Below, one piece after another: positions 1-6,564 of a DNA stretch of 22,757 nucleotides. This DNA comes from Kordia sp045105435 (GTDB taxonomy: Bacteria > Bacteroidota > Bacteroidia > Flavobacteriales > Flavobacteriaceae). The stretch covers positions 1-22,757 of the forward strand of contig NZ_JBGCDL010000376.1 in the NCBI RefSeq assembly GCF_045105435.1, given 5' to 3'. The position numbers and the translations under genes are program-made. Position 1 is the first letter of the stretch; the number at the start of each line of letters is the position of its first letter. The notes under the pieces are model-generated. The model was not told the DNA's origin. It saw only the letters and a list, made by a program, of their open reading frames with translations, and searched no databases.

Positions 1-36
1 CATACACAATGTGGTTTCCCGTAATCACAAATAATT

Positions 37-105
37 TTATTTCGTTCGCTTCAACTTCGATAGATTTTGTAGTATATCAAAAACATCGTCTATCATTAAA
101 ACCAT
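37..105 (-). pseudogene. Remnant C-terminus of a RelE/ParE-type toxin
   Basis: A 22-codon frame starts at an ATG that overlaps the stop of the preceding small ORF (TGATG). It encodes MVLMIDDVFDILQNLSKLKR followed by TK and a TAA stop. The pattern VFD-x-x-QN-x-x-K-x-K-R is typical of the C-terminal end of RelE/ParE-superfamily toxins, which usually read like VFDTRQNPxKLKR. The roughly 70 residues that should come before it, including the catalytic core, are absent. I read this as a decayed toxin, not an active gene. The family call rests only on a short motif remembered from the family. Confidence 0.4.
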
Positions 106-206
106 CACTCATACTTCGCTAAAAGTTCAGCGCTAGTTTTAAATTGACCGTTTTGGAGGTCTTTTTCTGATTGATCAATTCGTTTGTGTAATTCTTCTTG
201 TGTCAT
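105..206 (-). CDS. 33-aa antitoxin-like small ORF, probably the C-terminal part of an antitoxin
   Basis: A short ORF encodes a charged helical peptide beginning MTQEELHKRIDQSEKD and ending TSAELLAKYE. It resembles the C-terminal half of short Bacteroidota antitoxins, where an EEL-x-x-RIDQSE segment and a ...SAELLAKY tail precede a RelE/ParE toxin. Family members are usually about 70-80 residues, so the N-terminal half is missing here. Its ATG overlaps the TGA of the upstream lipoprotein gene (ATGA), and its own TGA overlaps the ATG of the toxin remnant. It could be translated by coupling. It may instead be an unrelated small protein, or simply debris. Confidence 0.4.
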   Translation of the reverse strand: MTQEELHKRIDQSEKDLQNGQFKTSAELLAKYE

Positions 207-772
207 TGGTGTTTTTTATTAGTTACAATAATTTTAGTGACAACATTTTCTTGAGATTCAATAACCAATTTACTCGAAAATAAGTCAAATTTGAAATTGT
301 ATGAATACGTGTTTTTAAGCTTTTTAGAGCTTCCGAATATTTTTTGAAAATCTTGAATAGATGACCCAATTTTTAAATCATGTTTAAGCGGAAATGAAGG
401 TTTATTGGTTTCAAAATGATATATTTCGAAGCCATTTGTTCCAAGAGACCAAGTTGAATCTGTTTTGATAACGGAAGATTTCATTGCCGCAACTTTTTCA
501 CCTTTGTCCATATAAGAACAATTATAGTATTCTCTTTCGAATTTGCCTCTTAATACTGATTTTTTAATTGTATCAGGATTACATTTTGCTTCGAATGCTA
601 ATTCATTTAACAGTAGATTATTTCTAGGATCTTTAAGAAAGTCCTTAATTATGCTAGAATCGACTTCAATAGTAAAACCGATATCTTTATTTTGTTGTTT
701 CTTTTCAGTAGTACAACTGATTGCAAATAGGAAAATCCAAATAAAATATGTTTTTGATATTCGTTTTTTCAT
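203..772 (-). CDS. Predicted lipoprotein of unknown function
   Basis: A 189-residue protein that I do not recognise. The start is set at the Met of MKKRISKTYFIWIFLFAISC, because this gives a proper lipoprotein signal: a lysine/arginine-rich n-region, a hydrophobic stretch, and a lipobox with Cys20 as the lipidation site. A further in-frame ATG 42 bases upstream would add 14 residues before the signal and is unlikely. After Cys20 comes a lysine/glutamine-rich linker and then a soluble domain with no motif I can name. The mature protein should be anchored to the outer or inner membrane facing the periplasm. The stop overlaps the next small ORF by four bases. Confidence 0.65.
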   Translation of the reverse strand: MKKRISKTYFIWIFLFAISCTTEKKQQNKDIGFTIEVDSSIIKDFLKDPRNNLLLNELAFEAKCNPDTIKKSVLRGKFEREYYNCSYMDKGEKVAAMKSSVIKTDSTWSLGTNGFEIYHFETNKPSFPLKHDLKIGSSIQDFQKIFGSSKKLKNTYSYNFKFDLFSSKLVIESQENVVTKIIVTNKKHQ

Positions 773-800
773 AAGATTAGCTTTAAACTTTAGGTGTTTA

Positions 801-1832
801 TTATTCGTTTTCAACCATCAACTTCAAAATCTCCGCCCGCACACGTTCATAAATCCATTCTTGCTCATCACTTGCCAATTCTTCCAAAAGATTGTCGTTA
901 TTTTCATTAAAATCAACCAAAGTATCTTTAAAGAATTCCGTTTCAATGTCAGTCATACGTTGTGTGTTGGTAACATCGAGTGCGCCGATTTTAGAAATGG
1001 CACTTTCCAATCGGTTGGTGGTAATATAATTTCGAAGTTCATCCAAAATAAACGATAAATCTTCCGATTTTGAAGTCAATTTCGGAATGTACGTCCATTT
1101 TTCTGCTTGGTGAAACTTCTTTTCTTCCTCAAATTCACTGTTTTTTAATTTTACAATGGGTCTGGAAGAAATGGTTCCGTTTTCGAGTTTGTTATATGGT
1201 TTTACAACAACACCTTCAATTAAGTTTTTAGTCAATTCAGGGAGTTTCAATTGTTTTGGAAGTGTAGAGTTGATTCGGGTATCAAAGTTGACAGCTTCGC
1301 TGAACTTTCCAATGAATAGCGGTTTTGCGTAAAAAATGCCGTGTTTGTCAAAATAGGAAACTGCGGTTTCATAATCCAAATAGGTTTTCGACGAACTGCC
1401 TTCCGTTTCTATGGCAATGTCAAATGCACAAAAATTAATCGTAGGCGAATAATACACGCCCGTTTGTATGGCATGTACAGTTGCATCAACCGTTACGTCT
1501 GAATGCGGATATTTTCCACCAAACAATTCGCCATACATGATAAATTTACTTCCCGAAATTTGTGTGCTTAGCGCTTCAAACAATCGGATAATATTGTTTT
1601 CTAGTTGATTTACTACGATTTGAAATCCGAAGAAATCATCTTCCCAAGCTAAATAGGCTTTTCGTTTGGCAAACTTCAACAGTCCATTTTCATACACAAA
1701 ACTAAAATTAGCGCCATGCACTTTTTCGGTCACAACCCACGACAATTTCTCTAATTTAGAAAAATCGCTTTCATTTAAACCAAGCTTTTTTAAACTACTT
1801 GGCATTTTTTCATATCCTGAAAATTCGTTCAT
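801..1832 (-). CDS. T4 RNA ligase 2-like (Rnl2-family) RNA ligase
   Basis: A 343-residue ATP-dependent RNA ligase that should seal 3'-OH/5'-phosphate ends, probably nicks in duplex RNA as T4 Rnl2 does. The nucleotidyltransferase motifs are all visible. Motif I is EKVHGAN with Lys37 as the adenylated lysine; an FFGF segment lies near 67-70; GELFGG is at 101-106; motif III is CAFDIAI near 135-141; motif IV is EGVVVKP at 206-212; motif V is VKLKN with Lys228 and Lys230. The C-terminal part includes an ISKIG segment, as in the Rnl2-specific C-terminal domain, and total length is close to the 334 residues of T4 Rnl2. It appears complete. No polynucleotide kinase/phosphatase, RtcB or tRNA-damage gene lies nearby, so its substrate is unknown. 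Confidence 0.88.
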   Translation of the reverse strand: MNEFSGYEKMPSSLKKLGLNESDFSKLEKLSWVVTEKVHGANFSFVYENGLLKFAKRKAYLAWEDDFFGFQIVVNQLENNIIRLFEALSTQISGSKFIMYGELFGGKYPHSDVTVDATVHAIQTGVYYSPTINFCAFDIAIETEGSSSKTYLDYETAVSYFDKHGIFYAKPLFIGKFSEAVNFDTRINSTLPKQLKLPELTKNLIEGVVVKPYNKLENGTISSRPIVKLKNSEFEEEKKFHQAEKWTYIPKLTSKSEDLSFILDELRNYITTNRLESAISKIGALDVTNTQRMTDIETEFFKDTLVDFNENNDNLLEELASDEQEWIYERVRAEILKLMVENE

Positions 1833-1940
1833 GTCTTTAGAATTTTTTTAAAAGTAAGGAAAAGCAGAAAGTTGTACTTACCATTTATATAGAAATCTTT
1901 TCGAGTTTAATTAAGAAGCTTTTGGAAACTATTTTTTTGA

Positions 1941-2438
1941 TTATAATTGACTTTTATACCATTTATCTTCTCCTTGAAAACCATACTTTTTTGTGGCAAC
2001 TTTCCAACCATTCTCATCCCTTTTTAATACAAACTGATCTTTGCTTTCAATTCCATATTCATATTGTATTTCAACAACGGCACGCTTGGCAGATTTCATA
2101 ATGAACAGCACTTTTGTTTTAGAATAACTTAGGTATTCGTACTTTGTAGGCTTGCCGAATGAATTGCTTCCGCCATCAGTTGGTTTTAAGCTTGCTGGAG
2201 CTGTGATGACTTTTCTGCGTTGTGTAAATTCTGTCCATAATTCTTTTTCTCCTGGCTGTACTTGATGTGGTTCATCAGGATTTTTTAAAGCGCTACTGCG
2301 TTCAAATATTTCTTTTTCTAATGTGTGTATTTCTTGAAGTATCTCAATTAAAAAACATATAATTTCATCTGCAAAGTGTTGAAATTTTTCAGATGATTGA
2401 CTTACATCAATAGTTAGTTTTTGTGGAGTTTTATCCAT
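1941..2438 (-). CDS. Putative NTF2-fold (RhsIA-like) immunity protein
   Basis: A 165-residue soluble protein without a signal peptide. The N-terminal 50 residues look helical and acidic. The C-terminal half (about 95-165) has alternating strands such as KTKVLFIMKSAKRAVVEIQY and a terminal FVLKRDENGWKVATKKYG segment. That pattern is typical of NTF2-like folds, in which a tryptophan follows a DENGW turn. The combination resembles the NTF2-fold immunity proteins of polymorphic toxin systems (RhsIA group). No Rhs, VgrG or other toxin gene is in the window, so the identification rests on fold pattern alone. It could be another NTF2-like protein. Confidence 0.4.
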   Translation of the reverse strand: MDKTPQKLTIDVSQSSEKFQHFADEIICFLIEILQEIHTLEKEIFERSSALKNPDEPHQVQPGEKELWTEFTQRRKVITAPASLKPTDGGSNSFGKPTKYEYLSYSKTKVLFIMKSAKRAVVEIQYEYGIESKDQFVLKRDENGWKVATKKYGFQGEDKWYKSQL

Positions 2439-2576
2439 GTTTTTATCTTTCTTATTGTCTTAATTATTTCAATTACTTTGTAGAATTGTGTTTGCGTATT
2501 TGTTCTTTTTAAAAAGAAGGCAAAGAGTATCAATATTTAATGTGAGATTCTAAAAGAGAAATCTACAGCGTAGTGA

Positions 2577-3575
2577 TTAAAGTGTTTTTGGATAACTAAT
2601 AACAAACGCCGTTCCCAATTTTCCATCAGAAACTACACGAATATCTCCTTGGTGTTTTTCTAATATTTTCTTTACGATAGAAAGTCCCAAACCGGTACTT
2701 TCATACATGTCTTGTTCACTTAATGTCTGAAATACTTCAAAGATTTTTTGGTGATATTTTGGTTCAATACCAGGACCAGTATCTGCAAATGTAATTTCGT
2801 GAAATCTTGATTTTTCTTCGCTCGAAATCGTAATTTCGCAGACTTCTTTGTCATTGTATTTTACCGAATTGCTAATCAGATTGGCAACGACTTGCGATAA
2901 TTGTATTTTATCTCCGTTAACCGTTGGTAACGTTCCTTTAGTAATGAATTTTACCTTTGTCGGATCTTGATAATTTCTTGCTTCGCCACGAATCATCTTA
3001 TTCATATCGACAGCTTCCGGATTTATTTTCCCAATTTTTGAATAATGCAAAATACCATCAATCAAACTTTCAAGTCGCTTCACACGTCCTTGCATTTTGT
3101 CTAAATGATCATAAACATCGTCCGTTTCGCCCGCTTCCAAATCTTCCTTAATAAAAGAAGCCAAACTCGAAATACCACGTATGGGAGTTTTTAAATCGTG
3201 CGAAGTAATGTATGCAAATTGTTCTAATTCTTTATTCTTTAACTCGGTATTGTCTAAGTTTTTATTCAGTTCTTTTAGTCGTTCAAAACTATCCAATCCT
3301 GTTCTAACTACGAGAAATACAAACAACGATCCCATTAAGAAAATAACACCAGAAAGAAATGCTAGTAATTCGGTTTTTCCTAAAATAACCACCGTTGCTA
3401 CTGCCAAATATCCCACTAAAAAAACAAACATTAATATGCGGAGTTTTTTCCAATTTCCTCTCAGTTCGCTATTGGGAAGTATATTAAATATTTTTTGGGT
3501 ATAACTAGCACTCATCAACATAATAAAAGCTCCTAAAAGAATGAGCGCAGCTATAATATAATCGGAAAAGTACAT
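2577..3575 (-). CDS. Membrane sensor histidine kinase
   Basis: A 332-residue histidine kinase. Three hydrophobic segments (about 6-24, 45-66 and 70-92) form a small membrane input region with no obvious extracellular sensor. A charged coiled-coil-like linker (95-120) follows. The HisKA H-box is SHDLKTPIRG with His126 as the phospho-acceptor. The HATPase domain shows the N-box NLISNSVKYN (232-241), the G1 box DTGPGI (265-270) and the G2 box GLGLS (295-299). All catalytic residues seem present. There is no adjacent response regulator, so it is an orphan kinase and its partner cannot be named. A 13-bp palindrome lies about 45 bp upstream. Confidence 0.92.
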   Translation of the reverse strand: MYFSDYIIAALILLGAFIMLMSASYTQKIFNILPNSELRGNWKKLRILMFVFLVGYLAVATVVILGKTELLAFLSGVIFLMGSLFVFLVVRTGLDSFERLKELNKNLDNTELKNKELEQFAYITSHDLKTPIRGISSLASFIKEDLEAGETDDVYDHLDKMQGRVKRLESLIDGILHYSKIGKINPEAVDMNKMIRGEARNYQDPTKVKFITKGTLPTVNGDKIQLSQVVANLISNSVKYNDKEVCEITISSEEKSRFHEITFADTGPGIEPKYHQKIFEVFQTLSEQDMYESTGLGLSIVKKILEKHQGDIRVVSDGKLGTAFVISYPKTL

Positions 3576-3617
3576 ATAAAATGGTTACAAGTAGTTTTAA
3601 TAATCGGGTTTATTTTT

Positions 3618-3630
3618 GCATTAGTAATGC
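3618..3630. repeat. 13-bp perfect palindrome upstream of the histidine kinase
   Basis: GCATTAGTAATGC is a perfect 6-bp inverted repeat around a single base, located 43-55 bp before the kinase ATG. It could be a dimeric regulator site or a short leader hairpin. Chance occurrence in AT-rich DNA is also possible. Confidence 0.3.
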
Positions 3631-3738
3631 TATTTTTAGGAAATCTTTCTTAGTAAATATAGAACAAACTTAAAACATATACAATTTCATGTTTTAAACG
3701 TGATTGAAATTTCTTCAAAAAATAGGTGAAAAGCTCAT

Positions 3739-3867
3739 TTAATCCGTAAGCTGCCAATCTACATAGACATTACTAAAACCTGTTGTGTATTTTGATAAAA
3801 TTTCGTCAATTCGAGTGAATTTTACGATTGAAAATGAGTCAAATTTGTATCGCGAATAGAATATTTT
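3739..3867 (-). pseudogene. Coding-like remnant without a start codon
   Basis: A 42-codon open stretch has no ATG and a stop just upstream. Its conceptual translation ends GFSNVYVDWQLTD and has a protein-like composition. It may be the C-terminal scrap of a lost gene. However, its upstream half coincides with an inverted copy of the dispersed repeat described at 3806-3920, so the open frame may be incidental. I do not recognise the peptide. Confidence 0.2.
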
Positions 3868-3920
3868 TTACTAAACAGTTCTCGATACGATTTTTCGTAC
3901 CTCAAAATCACTCGAAATGA
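3806..3920. repeat. Inverted pair of a dispersed TTCGAGTGA...GTATCGAGAAC repeat
   Basis: Two copies of one short repeat face each other. The first runs from TTCGAGTGA at 3810 to GTATCGCGAA ending at 3856. The second is in the opposite orientation, from GTTCTCGATAC at 3878 to TCACTCGAA ending at 3916. They are separated by about 20 bp and can form a long imperfect stem. A third copy (GTTCTCGATAC to ACTCGAACTGACG) lies at 21566-21608. The whole 453-bp gap (3576-4028) contains this pair, the remnant at 3739-3867 and the broken tail of the phosphatase gene, and no intact gene that I can support. Confidence 0.65.
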
Positions 3921-3941
3921 GGCTTCGTTATACTTTTGAAT

Positions 3942-4028
3942 TCAAAATGCACAATGGGTTACTAAAGTTTTTTTGTTGCAAATCGGTTTTTCACCTGTAT
4001 AATAATTAGACCAATACGTGCCTTCTTC
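3942..4028 (-). pseudogene. Detached 3' coding tail of the metallophosphatase
   Basis: Reading straight on past the TAG stop of the phosphatase gene, the same frame stays open for 28 codons. It encodes EEGTYWSNYYTGEKPI and then degenerates before a TGA. Full-length phosphatases of this type continue with a YWS-x-Y-Y-T-GEKPI segment leading to the conserved GHH/H metal ligands. The frame beyond the stop therefore still looks like the original protein for about 16 residues, then is lost close to the dispersed repeats. This indicates a point nonsense mutation plus loss of the 3' end. Confidence 0.6.
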
Positions 4029-4457
4029 CTATTTTTCTTCCAAATAGCGACTTCCCGAAGTGGTACCAGCCAATACTTCTTCTTTTTGTTCGTATAACGA
4101 TGTATCATGCTCAAAAAAGGCATGAACAATTATGGCTTCAGGTGTTTCATAATAATAAGGAAGTGTTTTTAACCATTCGCGAAAAGCTTCATATTCGTCA
4201 CCAAATTGCACTTTTACAATCTCTTGCGAATAGTTCAAAATTCCGTTGAGGTGTTTACGTTCATGATTTCCCATCAACACAATTGCGTTCGTTCTGTTCT
4301 TAAAATAATGATAGAGTTCGAGCGATTTATTTCCGCGATCGACAATATCTCCCAACGAAACAACCAAATCATCATCAGTGACGCCAATTTGATTCATGAG
4401 TTCGATAAATTCATCGTAACAACCGTGAATATCACCAATTATATATGTTTTGCTCAT
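4029..4457 (-). CDS. Calcineurin-like metallophosphatase, C-terminally truncated (probable pseudogene)
   Basis: A 142-residue protein with the metallophosphoesterase signatures GDIHG (8-12), GDIVDRG (near 37-43) and GNHE (near 63-66). These place it with the small PP1-like serine/threonine phosphatases and diadenosine-tetraphosphatase group, cytosolic enzymes that use two metal ions. Family members usually exceed 200 residues and carry further C-terminal histidine ligands. Only the first of these is possibly present, in the IIVHAFFEHD segment. The frame ends at a TAG after SRYLEEK, and recognisable coding sequence continues beyond it. I therefore expect reduced or no activity. Its ATG overlaps the TGA of the upstream lipoprotein gene, so the two are probably co-transcribed. 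Confidence 0.75.
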   Translation of the reverse strand: MSKTYIIGDIHGCYDEFIELMNQIGVTDDDLVVSLGDIVDRGNKSLELYHYFKNRTNAIVLMGNHERKHLNGILNYSQEIVKVQFGDEYEAFREWLKTLPYYYETPEAIIVHAFFEHDTSLYEQKEEVLAGTTSGSRYLEEK

Positions 4458-5038
4458 TCTGAAGATTTGATTATGTATTTACCTTTTATATTATACTTTT
4501 TCATGCAATTTGTAATTTCTGAATTCGAATATTTTACAAACTTAAATTTAGATTTTTCATAAAATGATATTGCTTTCTCCTGATAATGAGCTTTATTTTC
4601 GTTATTGAAGAAATACCTATAAAAATTCCAACATGGCGCTTCATTTTTTCTGTAAACTAAATCAAACTGTATTTGTGTTACCATAGAAGCAGGGAAATCT
4701 GAAATTGTATTCAAAGCAAAATAAGAGAGTTCTCCAATGTTTAAATTTCCTTCTTTACAAACGTAATAAATATTGGTTGTTGTCGTATCGGTTAAATGCG
4801 TTAGCAAGTTAGGAATTATTGAATTTCCTTGTCCTATAATTTGCCAATATGCATCGGCAGTACAATCAAGTGTGTCAGTTTTCATATTAGCTAATGCTAC
4901 AATCAAACTATCTTTTTTAGTTTCAGACCATTCTGAAATTATGTTTTTTTTCTTTTCATGTTGATGAGTGTCTTTAAGATTTTTACAACTCAAAAATGCT
5001 AAAAATATAAGTATTGATATGATGTGTGTTTTGCTCAT
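4454..5038 (-). CDS. Predicted lipoprotein of unknown function
   Basis: A 194-residue protein starting MSKTHIISILIFLAFLSC, a short signal peptide with a lipobox and Cys18 as the predicted lipidated residue. A lysine/histidine-rich linker follows (about 19-33). The mature domain has three internal cysteines and an aromatic segment, CWNFYRYFFNN, near 135. I recognise no family. It lies 8 bp after the stop of the upstream ORF and overlaps the phosphatase start by four bases (ATGA), so it belongs to the same transcription unit. Location should be periplasmic and membrane-anchored. Confidence 0.65.
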   Translation of the reverse strand: MSKTHIISILIFLAFLSCKNLKDTHQHEKKKNIISEWSETKKDSLIVALANMKTDTLDCTADAYWQIIGQGNSIIPNLLTHLTDTTTTNIYYVCKEGNLNIGELSYFALNTISDFPASMVTQIQFDLVYRKNEAPCWNFYRYFFNNENKAHYQEKAISFYEKSKFKFVKYSNSEITNCMKKYNIKGKYIIKSSE

Positions 5039-5046
5039 TATGTTAT

Positions 5047-5547
5047 TTAATATGAATGTCCAGGTTTGCTTATTCCATTTTCATTAGGAACATATAAGTG
5101 AAACTCATTGTCTTCATTAAAACATTCAGGTTCTAAGGTAATAGTAACATTCTTTCCTAAGTTATCAGTCAAAACTTCTTGAAGTTCAATCAAATTTTCT
5201 GCAAATTCCCAATCAGAACCTTCTTTTTGTTGATAATTTTTATAAGAATCAGTGACAATCAATAATTCTGGATCAAAATTGTAAGTTGCTGTTTTAGAAA
5301 GTATTGTTTGTATAAATTTTTCTGTGACAACTCCAGATTTTACTACATTGATAGATTTGTATATCGTTAAGGAATAACCAGCATGACTATTGTTAATTAG
5401 ATTCTTTAAATCATCATTACTCTCTATAAAAAAGAAATGACCCTTTTGTGCTGAATTAATAATCCTTACAAGCGCTAAGACTTTTTCATTATTCTCTAAT
5501 AAATCAAAAACATTATTTTCAAAAACTAATTGCTTAATTTTATAAAT
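5047..5547 (-). CDS. Unrecognised ORF lacking a normal start, probably frameshifted at its 5' end
   Basis: The frame is open for 166 codons from an ATT at 5547 to the stop at 5047, but contains no ATG or GTG. The first conventional alternative start is a TTG at 5262, which would keep only 71 residues and cut through continuous coding-like sequence (FIQTILSKT... to DPELLIVTDSYKNY). In another frame, an ATG at 5567 opens MLLLYKIFIKLSN and then stops. One extra A in the AAAA run near 5538-5541 would join the two frames into a single protein of about 170 residues. I therefore read this as one gene with a single-base deletion or sequencing error. The soluble product has no signal peptide and no motif I recognise. 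It sits 39-42 bp after the upstream gene and 8 bp before the lipoprotein gene. Confidence 0.5.
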   Translation of the reverse strand: MYKIKQLVFENNVFDLLENNEKVLALVRIINSAQKGHFFFIESNDDLKNLINNSHAGYSLTIYKSINVVKSGVVTEKFIQTILSKTATYNFDPELLIVTDSYKNYQQKEGSDWEFAENLIELQEVLTDNLGKNVTITLEPECFNEDNEFHLYVPNENGISKPGHSY

Positions 5548-5589
5548 ATTTTATATAAAAGTAGCATAAAAGTTGTGCTTCAACAACCG

Positions 5590-6489
5590 TTATTCGTCAA
5601 AAACAATGATAAACGGAAATTTGTCTCTTACTTTATTCCTGTTATTGTAGCGCAATTTATCATATTTTTTATCATACAAACGGATGCTTTCTTCGTTGCG
5701 AAGGGTTTTTAGCACAGTCAATAATTGTGCAATTGGTGTTATTACATCTTTGTAGGTAGCATTTTTACTAGGTTCTAAAATATAAGCGACTTTCTTTTTT
5801 GAATTCCACAGCAGAAACTTTTCTACAAGCTGCGATTCCGACATTTCTTGGTTGTCAATCGTAAACGATTCGTGATTGATCACAATAATTTTCGATACCA
5901 TTGTTTTAGAATTTTTTTCTAAAAACTCGCGCGAATATTCTTGTAATGACGGCGGTGGCGGTGGCGGCGGAAGCATTGATATTTCATCTGTATTAGTTGG
6001 TTCGGTTTTCTTTTTCTCTGCTTCAACCTTGTCAAAAACAGCTTCCAATACAGATTTTGCATTTTTGTCACGTTGAAGTTTATAGCTGAAACCAGTTGTT
6101 TTTCTTCTCGGAATTCTTTGATGCGTCTCTGATTTACAAGAAAAATTAACAAGATAGGCAGCCATGCTACGAAGCTCATTCAACACAGGAGCTAATTTTG
6201 TGTAAGGCATGTCTTTGTCCGCAACCAATTCTGTAAAAAACAAAGGATTTAATCCAGAATTATTTTTAATTCCATCGTACAACAATTCAAAAACTTTTCC
6301 TCTCAGTGCGTTCAATTCTATTTTTTCGCCTTCAAGAGCAATCGCTCCGTTTGTATCAACAACAATAGTAATATAATCGTACGGATTCGAGTCAACTTGA
6401 ACGGTTTCAAAAGTTGGTACTTCTATATTGCTTTGCGCGAATGTAAAATTGACAAGCAATAGCGTAAAAATGGTAAAATATAATTTCAT
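5590..6489 (-). CDS. Secreted protein with two ExbD/TolR-like halves and a polyproline linker
   Basis: A 299-residue protein with a clear Sec signal peptide (MKLYFTIFTLLLVNFTFA, cleavage likely after Ala18). Residues about 40-112 read like the periplasmic domain of ExbD/TolR: a VDTNGAIALEGEKIELNAL strand-strand-helix start, then LVADKDMPYTKLAPVLNELR. That second part matches the ExbD pattern of xxADKxxPYxKVxxVLDxL. Residues about 198-266 repeat the same order of elements (SKIIVINHESFTIDNQEM, then VAYILEPSKNATYKDVI). Between them are a charged helix and seven consecutive prolines (174-180). The usual N-terminal transmembrane helix of ExbD is replaced by a cleavable signal, so it is not a proton-channel subunit. 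No exbB/tonB genes are nearby. The ExbD relation is an inference from pattern. Confidence 0.55.
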   Translation of the reverse strand: MKLYFTIFTLLLVNFTFAQSNIEVPTFETVQVDSNPYDYITIVVDTNGAIALEGEKIELNALRGKVFELLYDGIKNNSGLNPLFFTELVADKDMPYTKLAPVLNELRSMAAYLVNFSCKSETHQRIPRRKTTGFSYKLQRDKNAKSVLEAVFDKVEAEKKKTEPTNTDEISMLPPPPPPPSLQEYSREFLEKNSKTMVSKIIVINHESFTIDNQEMSESQLVEKFLLWNSKKKVAYILEPSKNATYKDVITPIAQLLTVLKTLRNEESIRLYDKKYDKLRYNNRNKVRDKFPFIIVFDE

Positions 6490-6564
6490 AAAATATGCGG
6501 TACTAATGTTTAAGTGATTAAATATAAGAAACCTTTGTGAATTTGTGTGAATGAGAAGAAATTG

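Noticed and set aside
2..76. Open frame running off the left edge (reads ...ANEIKLFVITGNHIVY)
   Set aside because: Only 25 codons, no start, and it overlaps the toxin remnant in another frame. It may be the edge of a real gene but cannot be supported.
543..1058. 171-codon plus-strand open frame
   Set aside because: Antisense to the RNA ligase and lipoprotein genes, with no recognisable motif.
5919..6179. 86-codon frame inside the ExbD-like gene
   Set aside because: Out-of-frame shadow; its arginine/histidine-rich tail comes from the proline-coding run.
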